Source: Mucor mucedo (taxonomy: Eukaryota; Mucoromycota; Mucoromycetes; Mucorales; Mucoraceae). From it: a stretch of 64,000 bases of DNA. A program made the position numbers and the translations under genes. How positions within the stretch are numbered: position 1 is the first letter of the stretch; every line of letters begins with the position of its first letter. The notes beneath the pieces are model-generated. The model worked only from the letters and a program-made list of their open reading frames with translations. It was not told the origin of the DNA and did no database searches. This document shows positions 52,841-62,300 of this stretch, piece by piece. Where the stretch lies: contig NW_026252349.1 in the NCBI RefSeq assembly GCF_025094135.1, positions 62,001 through 126,000 on the forward strand. The letters run 5' to 3'.

Positions 52841-54751
52841 TTAAAATCGGTGTATTGAGTTGTTTTGCAAGTTTTTCCCTTTTTCTTTTTTCTCGTTCAT
52901 TTTTAAAAAGTCATAAGAATACTCAGAAGAATGATTTATTTCATTGGAAGAAGTAAAAATATTATCTGTATGTGAAGGGGTTACAAAGGTTGTACTATCG
53001 TTAATCGAGTCACTAATTTTTTCATCGTCAATTGTAATCACATCGGTCGTTGTTGTATCTAGTTTAGTGGCGAGGCATCCACGAAGAAGACAGGTCATCA
53101 CCATCGTTCCGGACTTCCAGTCAAAAGCAGGGTTGTGGCGTACTAGCCAATCTTGACCGAGAATAATAGGGTGAGCAGCAGAGTCGAGGTGCTTCAAAGT
53201 AATATATTCTTGGTGGTGTGTATCGTTAATTTTCATAAATAAAGAAGATTCTTTATCTGTCGTATGTACGGAGTTGTCTGCTAATTTGTATGAGGTCGGT
53301 ATACCAGTATGATAGGGGAGACCGCTTTGAGTTACGATGTTGGATGAGATGAACGAACTAGAGCTTCCAGAGTCGACGAGAGCAAAAACAGAGACACAAA
53401 TACCGCTAATAGATACTGTTACAGGTATAACAATGAGACCCGATACTTCGCTTTCAGTAACGTAATTAATGTCGAGAGCATTGGATTTGTTGATACTTTC
53501 CTGTTTTTTGGATACTTGATGTAAATACTGTACCAATAATTTGTCTTTTGGGGTTTTTACGGCCTTCACTAAATTTAACTGGGGGTCGATGCTTGTAATA
53601 GCGTGTAATTGGGTGTCGGTTTCCAAGTTGGTTTCATCATATGATTCATTAGTTAATATGGTTGATATTGTTCCAAAGTTAGATCGATGGGGTTGGTTAT
53701 TTATCTTGTTTGGGCAGGCAGCTGTAAAATGTCCAGGAAGTCCACAGTATAGGCATAGATTATTTTTACGTCGTCTATCTTTTTCCTCAGGTGAAATAGG
53801 GCCACGACGAATGTTGTTGTTGTGGGGTGAATAGGATTGTGTTTTGTTTTCCGTTTTAATTTCGTACGTGGGATAACCGACATGATTGATTTCCATTGGG
53901 GTAGGTTGAGTGGGTTGAGGTTGTCTAATGATTCGAGTTGGTGATTGTTGTTTTTGTTGTACTCTTGCATAATGTCGATTATCAATTTCAATTGCCTTAG
54001 CTATCATCTTGTTCAATTCCTTAATGGGTGAGAGTCGGGCAAGTTCATCTTTAACATGGTCCTTAAGGTTCAGCACGAATTGAGATACCAAGGCATCGTT
54101 GTTCCAAGTCAATTGCATGCTCAATCTTCGGAAGTCTGTTGCGTATCGAGCTACAGAGCCCACTTGTCGCAGGGCACGGATAGATGATTCAGAATTAATA
54201 ATTGGATTAGAGTCACCAAAGGCGTCATATAGGATTTGTTTGAAGTTTTTATAATCGTTTAAAATTTCCAATTCTTTATCAGTGTCGATATCTTTGATAA
54301 ATGGTTCAATGTATGAAAGGGCATTTCCTGCTAAACAACCAATGGTGTAGAGAACCTTCTTGTTGTCCGAAGCAAAACGTACGTCGTCGGCAGCAAATAC
54401 AACTGAGAGTTGAGAAAAAAATGAATTTATGTACGACGTTTGACCAGTGAAAGGTACGGGAGGTTTGATACGGATGGAATTTGTTTGTTGGGTTACGGAT
54501 TTATGTTGATAATTTTCGGCTATATATGCATGGATCTCTGCACCTAGATCGGCTACATGTTGTTGACAGTTGCTGATAATAGTTGCAGTGTTGGATTCAA
54601 TGGCATGGAGTCGTCGAGCAAGATTGTTAATTATGTCATTTGCGGACATGTTTTGGGTTTCTAATTTTGGTAATTCAGTTTCTTCAATAATGGAGACCCG
54701 ATGTAGGAGTTGCTTGAGTGTTTCGATTTGCTCTTCGGTCAATTCAGGCAT
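52841..54751 (-). CDS. Chromovirus gag-protease polyprotein (636 aa)
   Basis: ATG at 54751 (MPELTEEQIETLKQLL) starts a coiled-coil-like N-terminus. A capsid region follows (FVRF-like PVPFTGQTSYINSFFSQL, YKNFKQILYDAFGD, RQVGSVARYATDFRRLS), then a zinc knuckle CLYCGLPGHFTAAC at about residues 331-344. An aspartic protease domain has the active-site motif ALVDSGSSSSF (about 455) and the later ILGQDWLVRHNP block. The frame ends in an Asn/Lys-rich tail at 52841, overlapping the polymerase frame. The A-rich overlap (GAAAAAAGAAAAAGGG then AAAAAC) could support -1 slippage. It assembles the virus-like particle and cleaves the polyproteins. Confidence 0.93.
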   Translation of the reverse strand: MPELTEEQIETLKQLLHRVSIIEETELPKLETQNMSANDIINNLARRLHAIESNTATIISNCQQHVADLGAEIHAYIAENYQHKSVTQQTNSIRIKPPVPFTGQTSYINSFFSQLSVVFAADDVRFASDNKKVLYTIGCLAGNALSYIEPFIKDIDTDKELEILNDYKNFKQILYDAFGDSNPIINSESSIRALRQVGSVARYATDFRRLSMQLTWNNDALVSQFVLNLKDHVKDELARLSPIKELNKMIAKAIEIDNRHYARVQQKQQSPTRIIRQPQPTQPTPMEINHVGYPTYEIKTENKTQSYSPHNNNIRRGPISPEEKDRRRKNNLCLYCGLPGHFTAACPNKINNQPHRSNFGTISTILTNESYDETNLETDTQLHAITSIDPQLNLVKAVKTPKDKLLVQYLHQVSKKQESINKSNALDINYVTESEVSGLIVIPVTVSISGICVSVFALVDSGSSSSFISSNIVTQSGLPYHTGIPTSYKLADNSVHTTDKESSLFMKINDTHHQEYITLKHLDSAAHPIILGQDWLVRHNPAFDWKSGTMVMTCLLRGCLATKLDTTTTDVITIDDEKISDSINDSTTFVTPSHTDNIFTSSNEINHSSEYSYDFLKMNEKKEKGKNLQNNSIHRF

Positions 54752-54856
54752 AGTGGCAAATCTTTATTGGAGACGAGGTTAAACAAGAAACAGGGAACAG
54801 GGAACACGGCAAAGAAACGAGGTAAAAGGTAAAGAGGACCAAGTAGTTAGGTTTTT

Positions 54857-54868
54857 GATTCTGGATAA
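54857..54868 (-). promoter_or_regulatory. Primer-binding site, self-priming type
   Basis: The minus strand immediately after the 5' LTR reads TTATCCAGAATC. ATCCAGAAT is complementary to ATTCTGGAT at the predicted transcript 5' end (54981-54989). Tf1/Sushi-type chromoviruses prime reverse transcription by folding their own mRNA 5' end onto such a site. No tRNA-like TGG start is seen. Confidence 0.6.
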
Positions 54869-55497
54869 TGTCAGAAACAGAACAAGAACAGAAAGAAGAC
54901 TACTTGGTGACACGAGAGTCAGAGTGAAAATGATAAATAAAGAAGTTTATTTCAGAGAAGGGGGAGGGGTTAGGACTAAGATCCAGAATAACGTTTTTCT
55001 AATAAATAACTAGCATCTATTTATACTATTTCTTATACATGGGAAAAGCTACGATGGGTTTAAATTATAGATTAACAAGGGACTTTACGGAACAGATATC
55101 ATGAGCAGATTATTTGACAAGGATGAGTAATTGAGATTCGACGAGTAATAGCAGGCTGGATTTAGTTGACATTGAATAATTAGATGGTTCGGGGAATATC
55201 TCTGATTTGACACGGGCGGGAAAACTGGATTGGGATATGAAGTAATAGATGATCGGAAAAAGGTTTACTAAGGTTGAGTCAGACAAGAGGCGGGAAATAT
55301 ATTGGAATACAGATTGGTGGTAGGTTTTACAAGGAATTCAGAAAGCGGGCAAGATATACAGATATGATTTTGGGTACAAGGTTTTACAGGGAGTTTGGTA
55401 GCGGACAAGGTATACTGATATTAGATTTTAGGACAAGGTTTCACAAGGGTTTAAAATCAAGGCATGATCTAGGACATGATGAAATGAGTTCATGACA
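54869..55497 (-). repeat. 5' LTR of the chromovirus
   Basis: On the minus strand a TATA box (TATAAATAG, 55017-55025) lies about 35 nt upstream of ATTCTGGATC (54989 downward), the likely transcript start, leaving about 120 nt to the LTR end. Confidence 0.95.
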
Positions 55498-55688
55498 GCT
55501 TTCGAACTTTATCAACACTACAATCGGAAACAAATCGGGTTCAGAAACTTACTGGACGACTAATCTTAGACATGACTCGGCTTCATGATTCCACAACCTT
55601 AGGAATGACTAGTGATATTATCGCCATTTACAATACTTTTCTTCGTACGAAAACTTCTCAGGTCAATATTGTCGAACAGCTTCCCTAA

Positions 55689-57313
55689 TTCACTAATAAA
55701 GTCGAAAGCAAGACGGTAAAAAGGGAATATTCCATCCAAAGAACTCTTTTCTGCAGACACACAGTTATTCGTTCACCATTCATTCTCACACAGTCGAATC
55801 GGGTGATCATGGGCTTCAGGATGGTCAATCCGAAAAATCAATCGCGAGTAGCTTTTTAAAATTGAGAATAACGCTCACACCGCCCTTATATATACTGGCA
55901 ATTAACTGACGCAAAGGACATTCGGCTGACACTATTAACATTTACGACGATTACTTGTGCAACAAATTTTGATCTGGTTAGCAGCATTTCGTTTAACATC
56001 ATCAGGATCTAAGCAATGGGGGATTTGGAGAGAAATGGGAAAGAATAGCCAAAATTGATTGTCTGGCAGCATTTCAAAATGGCAATGGTTCAATAATAGT
56101 TTCTGGTGTTTTTGCATGAAAGGACAAGATTCTGTGTTAGTCACTGGTAAGGGTCCAAAACTGAATAAACATTTTGAATATGTTAAAATCAATCTTTGTA
56201 AGCCCCAAAATGCGTCCACAGGATTGTTTCCTAGAGTTCCCATTCCCAGGATATGGTCGTCATTGCAACGGATGAATATATGAAAGGGTGAAGAGTGATA
56301 GCTGTCCTAGTCATTCTATGCATGGCATAAGCTAAATCATTTTTTGAACAGCATCAGATTACGTGATATATATTAAGCATGGAAGATGGTAAATCAAGAC
56401 GTGTGGAAAACACTTTAGAGCAGTTGAAAGTCCTAAATCAGGTACTGTTGCGATTGATACACCTGAATCTCAAAAGATTTTTTTGATTGGCATTGTCTAT
56501 CGTTGGCTGCCTTTGTATATTGACCGTTTGGAGAACGTATAGCTTTGTAATAGGAACAAATAAAATAAAGTAAATGTATTGTGATTTTGTCACTTTCCAT
56601 AAAAAAGAACTTACAGTTTTTAGAAGTTATTTTATCCTAAAGCTGGCACATCTCCAAAGTCTTCCTCTTTTATGCTCGCCTACACAAATTGAAAATAGCC
56701 AATTATATAAGGGAGGTCATCTAAAACCTTCTCATTTACCGGATGGATTAAATTTAGCGGTTATTCGTTTCTGATTAGACTATTTAAATCGCCAGTTAAT
56801 TTCACAAACGTTCGGTGTTTTTGTATAAGATTCAATTTCTTATTTTATCCGTCAACTTTCCTTGTTTTAATTACGGAACTTTGGGATTTTATGTTCCTAT
56901 GACCCAATCAAGAATATCAGGGGCTATAGGAGACGATTTACTACAATTAACAATTACCCCTCGTAAGTGCGGAAATCAGACCAAATTTCCTATCGATTAT
57001 ATGTATACATATTTATAGTTCATTGTTACTTAATCCAACAACCAGAAATGTTTTCTATCGAAAAATCCGATGAGACTATAAAATTCCAACGAATATAATT
57101 TGAATTACAAACTTTACAGTACATGACGTTGGAGAAAACCGAATCATGGATTTTGAATTTGACTTAACCCATTAAAATAAAAAGAAAATCAAAACAAACT
57201 TCACAAAAAATATTCTTTAGGAAATAATTACTGGATTTTTAACTGTACTTGAACAAATGATGAAATTGGAACAAAACTAGCAGTTTTATTAGGCGCTGTA
57301 AGGGCCAAGAAAG
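55689..57313. other. Broken, unrecognised coding-like fragments
   Basis: Plus-strand frames 56059-56283 (WQWFNNSFWCFCMKGQD), 56574-56774 (YKGGHLKPSHLPDGLNL) and 56815-57018 (GTLGFYVPMTQSRISG) look like pieces of a decayed gene but carry no motif I can name. They lie just right of the chromovirus and may belong with the ORF it split. Confidence 0.35.
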
Positions 57314-57805
57314 TCACAATTGTTTTCTTTTTCTTTGGTTTTCCGGCTCAAAAGAAGGGAAGAAAACCGAAAAACGCTTTCTTTTCTCCACCAACCTCAA
57401 CGGAAGAAAAGAAGGAAGAGGGAAAAGTGTCGGAGCCGCGGCAAACCCACACGCAGATACAGCAGGTGGAGGAAACACACCACGAAAAGGACGACGAGGG
57501 GATACCCGAATACGCCGCGAAGGCGAGACAAACAAACGGAAGCGAGGAACGACAGGGACGACAACGAGTTTTCTTCTTTTCGGACTCTTCTCCGGTTCTC
57601 CAGACCAAAACGTGGTCGAGGAGAGAAGTCTTTTACTCGTTACGAGAACGGAGGGAGGAATAAACGGACTAATTGTAAAAAAGGAAGAAGTTTTGGAATT
57701 TAATTACTACCGTAATCAGTACATTGGTGACATTGGGCATGTGTGTTTTATTGAAATGACAAAATAATGAAATACGTACCGGCAAAGAGCTAGTTGTTTA
57801 GTCAT
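57314..57805 (-). CDS. GC-rich two-exon small-protein gene, family member C (126 aa)
   Basis: Exon 1 is 26 nt (57780-57805, ATGACTAAACAACTAGC), the intron 111 nt (57669-57779, GTACGTATT...TTACAATTAG), and exon 2 is 57314-57668. The spliced frame is exactly 127 codons with the stop. The protein starts MTKQLALCR and contains SKRLLSSTTFW, EKSPKRRKLVVVPVV, an Arg/Pro-rich middle (SPSRRIRVSPRRPFRG) and the C-terminal EKRKRFSVFFPSFEPE followed by NQRKRKQL. The exon sizes, intron phase and the order of the two basic motifs equal member A, although the DNA has diverged greatly. That pattern suggests selection on the protein. Function unknown; the basic clusters suggest nuclear or nucleic-acid-binding location. 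Confidence 0.6.
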
Positions 57806-58278
57806 TTTTTAGAATAAACTTTGTTAAAAAGAAAGAAAAAAATCACAGGGTCTTTACTATAAAATAAAAAAATACGTTCAAATTTATGACGTAAAGATTT
57901 TACCTTGTGACTACCGGATAAAGAAGTTGCCCAATCACCCGTAATCTATTATGTTAAATTGTATGTATCGAAACGAGCCTATTTTCCCGGGAAGTTCGTA
58001 TTATTTTCTAAATATCAGGAAGTTCCTGTACAAATGTCATAGTTTTAGAATTTTAAAACGCCGCATATTTTATTTAAGAAATGATTCTCGAGGTGACGCA
58101 GTGTAGATTTAAAAAATTAATAACAGTGAGGTATGCATTGTCTACACCAACAAACGATTGGTATCAACTGTTTTTTATAGTTAGAAAACAATTTCGTTAG
58201 GGACTACGTCCGTTAATGACATTGACAATCCGCTTGGTAAACTGTCTTGCGAGTTGGTGTTACTGCATGTTTAAAATT
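57806..58278. other. Unrecognised intergenic stretch
   Basis: AT-rich; nothing recognised between the small-protein gene and the solo LTR. Confidence 0.5.
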
Positions 58279-58917
58279 TGTCATTGCCTTTGTCAGTATT
58301 ATTATTATATACATAACTTAATTATAATCTTGAATCCCTTTTGAAACCTTTTCGGTAAAGTTTTTATATGTATATTGCGCCCGCTATCTAACGCCCTGTA
58401 CAACTATGTGCCAAAGTCATACAAGCATATCTTGCTGGCCACGGAATTACTTGTAAAACATGTCGTAAATTTGTTTCTGAGTATTACTCCCGCTTCCTGT
58501 AGGACTAAAGCGTAGTAAATCCTCTCCCGATCCTCTATTACGTTTATTCGTAATCCATTTTTAACACCCGTCCCGAACCTTAAAAATTGCCTGAACCATT
58601 ACATTAATTAATATCCACTTAATCCAGTCTGCTAGTACTCGTCAAATCTCAACTACTGATCCTTTTCAATAACCTGCTCATGGTAACTGTTCCGTGAAAC
58701 ATCCTTTTGATCCTTCATTTAAAACTCAACGTAGTTTTCTCCATGTATAGTAAATAGCATAAATCAATACTAGTTATTAATTTGAAAAGCGATATTCTGG
58801 ATTTGAGTACTAACCCCAACCCCTTCTTAATAAAAAAACTTTTTTTTAAACGAACCCATTGCCTTCTTCGTGTCGCCAAGTAGTTTTTGTCTCTTGTTCG
58901 TGTTTCCTTCTGTGGCA
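58279..58917 (+). repeat. Diverged solo LTR of the chromovirus family
   Basis: About 639 bp collinear with the reverse complement of 49159-49787, from TGTCATTGCC to a degenerate TGTGGCA end. The predicted transcript-start word ATTCTGGAT is retained (58794-58802). No coding region adjoins it. Confidence 0.8.
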
Positions 58918-59399
58918 GCTTATTTAAATAAACTTACAAGAATAACAATGGGAACAACTTCCCAGGTACACTTATTGATAGTGGCAAAGTATCAAATTTT
59001 TTTATATGATTACTTGTTCATTAGCAATACTTTAATGACTGTTTTGACTTTGCAGTATATACCAGATTTAGTAATAAGGACTTTTTTATTTAATAATTTT
59101 TTTTAAGCACAGCCAAGCGAAGCGCTGGTCGAGCAACAGACATGTATGTGCATGACAAATACTTAAGGAATTGCGATGGGCTGTCATTCCCGATCTACGT
59201 AGTACACAAAACACAGAGTGGAAAAAATGTGTAATAGCATTGAGTTAATTGGTAGGGGCTGTAAGTCCCGACCAACACAGTTCCTAAAACATTGAGTGAA
59301 AAAAATATAAAATAGCTGTTTCCAAAAATTGAGTGTCACAACTATAAAATCAAAATAAAAAAGCTTTGATATTCTTCGGCATTTTTTTTTACTAACAAC
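58918..59399. other. Unrecognised stretch left of the Helitron remnant
   Basis: A 78-codon hydrophobic frame (58870-59106) overlaps the LTR end and is probably chance. No Helitron 5' terminus is confidently placed. Confidence 0.4.
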
Positions 59400-62300
59400 A
59401 ACAAATGTAGAACATTGGTCATCACGAATTTATTCATTTCAATGGAGGCAGTCCTGGACGCAGGGGCAGAGCAAGATTTAACGCAGCGGAATCGGTAAAG
59501 CCAAGAGGTAGAAAAAATCAAGTGGAATTAACATTCCAAGAACCCCGAGATCTAGTGACAGCACTAGAGACTCCCATATTGAAACTGAGATCCTGAATGA
59601 CGCGACCAACATCACCGACTCCCGGAAGTATTCACGTTCTTCAACAGGTAAATTGAAATGGAACTCAAAAATGTTTTTTTCAAGACTTATTCTAAATTTT
59701 GCCAGACATCACTACTTGAACCGTGCGTGTCTTGTTAACTTTGAAAAGACGAATATTCTACGTGAACGAAGAAGTATATACGGTGAAGATTCAACTACTG
59801 ATTTTTTTGGACGTCATAATTAACAAGAGATGAAGAAAAGATGACCTTATTACCATGCCATGCTGCTTCCGTTTTAAAAAGAACAAGTAACTTATCAAAA
59901 TTTTTTATTTCACTGCCGTAATAGAAAAGTCAAAATTGAAATCAAAGCTATGCCAACCATTCTCATGCAAAATCTTTTGACAGGTGAGCATCCTACCAGT
60001 ACGGACTTCAAAAAAAATACGAGAATGTAGAACAATGCCTTTGCAGTTACCTCTTTCGGAGAGGATTACAAGGATGAGATGTTCAGTGGATCAAATTAAG
60101 GATCGTTCTCGTTTAGAATCGAAGGAGAAACTTATCGCCGATTCGATCCATTAACCGTCAGCCATGATTGAAACATGTTTTTGTTCAGGTTTGCTTTAGT
60201 GATTCTAACGTATACGTCCAGCCGCATATTAATTTTCAATGAAGTTTTGGATCCTCTGTTTGTTGCTCAGTCGAATCAAATAAGACATGTCGTACAACCG
60301 CATGTCCGGTTTTTTAGAAAATGCTAGACAAAGATTTTCGGCAAACAAAGTTCCTAGCCAAGATGGTGTCAAACATTTGTATGTTCACGGACGTGGAAAT
60401 CCTGGACTTGGTCGGGTATAGGATGTACCTATTGCAGACAAAAGTTGTCGCATATACTGCGGATGCAACGGTACCAGATGAAAATACGAAAGGTAGTAGA
60501 GAGGTCGTCGTCTTTTCAACTGTAAATGAATTTTCGTAAAAAACAGAATGACTGTCACAGTTCATACATTTCCTTACATTTTGCATTGATGTTCCCTGGA
60601 GATGATGACTGATGGAACACTAATTTGGAATTGAATTTAGACAATGACGTCATTCAAAGAAATCAAGGAAGGGATGATCATAGTTTAAGCAGTAACCGAA
60701 TGACAAAACATGGGAGTCATTAAATCAATTCTACCAGTATCGATTGCAAGTACGACCTGCAGAAACAATGACATTTTATTTTGGTACATTGTTTCATCTA
60801 TATATGGTGGATATGTATTGGAAAATTGAAGGCCGTCGATTGTATTGCTTACGTACTAATCAAAGTATTAAACCGTCTGAGTTGAATTCTGGATTGGCTG
60901 ATGTGCAAGTAGGTGGTGATATGAGTAGAGAATCGATTCGCAAGAAAAATATTTTAACTTCCAGCCATACTGCCTATCTAAGAGCCCTACATCAAATGCA
61001 GAAAGATACCATAGCTATTGTTCCAGCGCTAGAAAGGCAAATTTATTTGTAACATTTACATGCAATCCAAATTGGAAAAAAATTGTTGAATATCTGTTAC
61101 CAGGTGAGGTCCCTTCGGGTCAACCCGATTTAATCTGCCGAGTTTTTGACATAAACCTAAATAACATATACATCGATAAAAGATAAAATGTTATTCGGAA
61201 ACATTAAGGGCTAAATCCGTGTTATTAAATATCACAAACGTAGTCTAACGTACGCCCATGTTGTAATCATCCTTGCTGAGTGTTTTCAGCTTCATACTTC
61301 TCGTGATATTGATAAATATATTTCCGCAGAAATTACAGATCATATTCGTTTTCCTAAGGCTTACAAAACTATTACAAAAGATGTGATGCATACCCCACGC
61401 AGTAGCTCTTTAACTGATTCCGAGGGTAAATTATGAATTTGTCGGGATAACAAAGACAAATCTTGCAGTAAACATGTTCCAAAAAATATATATCACGGAA
61501 GAGTCATTGATGAATACGGGTTTGCACGATATAGAAGACGACCCACAAATGTTTTTGTTCTTTTTCGAAATGGGTACAGTGCTGATAATCATTGGGTCGT
61601 TCCTCACAACGTATATGTCGCTGCTATGTACAACAGACACATCAGTATTGAAAATTTGTGCTTGAAATCAGGCCATTCAATATCTGTTCAAGTATATTTA
61701 CAAGGGATTTGATTGGTCACAAATTGCAGTGTTTCCTGCCCAAAACACTCCTATCAAAATTGCAAGCAACACTCCAGCTGTCATTCCACCAGATGACGAA
61801 CAGGAGGAAAGGACGAGCTGGTAGAGCGTTCGGTATATATCTACAATAGAAGCACGCAGGCGTAGCATAGGTAAACGTACTCATTCGTGTCAGCCTTCAA
61901 TAAAAAGACTGGCTATTCATTTGCCTAATCGGCAGGAGGTCACCTTTTTCCAGGGCGCAAGTAATGTTGAAATACAACGAGCCAAGGAAAAAACAGACAA
62001 CCTTAACGGCTTAGTTTCAGCTAAATCGTGATGATGTTTTTGGCAGGTCTGTTCTTTACAGTAATATACCAGTTCAATATGTCCAAGACGCCAAGTCTCA
62101 TTTATGGAAAAGACGAGGTAATCAACAGAAGTTTCTTCCAATTGGTAGAATGTATTTCATATTCGCTACTGACATTGAAAGGTCCTGTCTGCGCTTACTG
62201 ATTTTACATATAAAAGGCGCTACAGGACTTTATCAACTCAAACCCACTGATTCGTATAATAAAGATGGTGTCCAATCGACCGGTAATACCCAGTGGGCAA

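Larger units (their letters stand above)
49159..55497 (-). mobile_element. Complete Ty3/gypsy chromovirus
   Basis: Two 629-bp LTRs (49159-49787 and 54869-55497) that look identical by eye flank gag-protease and polymerase frames on the minus strand. The 5-bp target duplication GCTTT is present on both sides (49154-49158, 55498-55502). A polypurine tract adjoins the 3' LTR and a self-complementary primer site adjoins the 5' LTR. Both long frames are uninterrupted. Identical LTRs mean a recent insertion, and nothing in the sequence prevents activity. Confidence 0.95.
49144..55688 (+). pseudogene. Unrecognised ORF split by the chromovirus insertion
   Basis: Removing the chromovirus and one GCTTT joins ATGGAATATCGCTTT (49144-49158) to CGAACTTTATCAACACTAC (55503 on) in one frame of about 65 codons. 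The frame is rich in Thr/Leu (QSETNRVQKLTGRLILDM, SDIIAIYNTFL) and ends at TAA near 55686. No family is recognised; it may be the remains of an older element. Confidence 0.35.

Noticed and set aside
57320..57703. Plus-strand 127-aa open frame over small-protein gene C
   Set aside because: Lack of stops follows from GC-rich composition; the minus strand has the shared exon/intron design.
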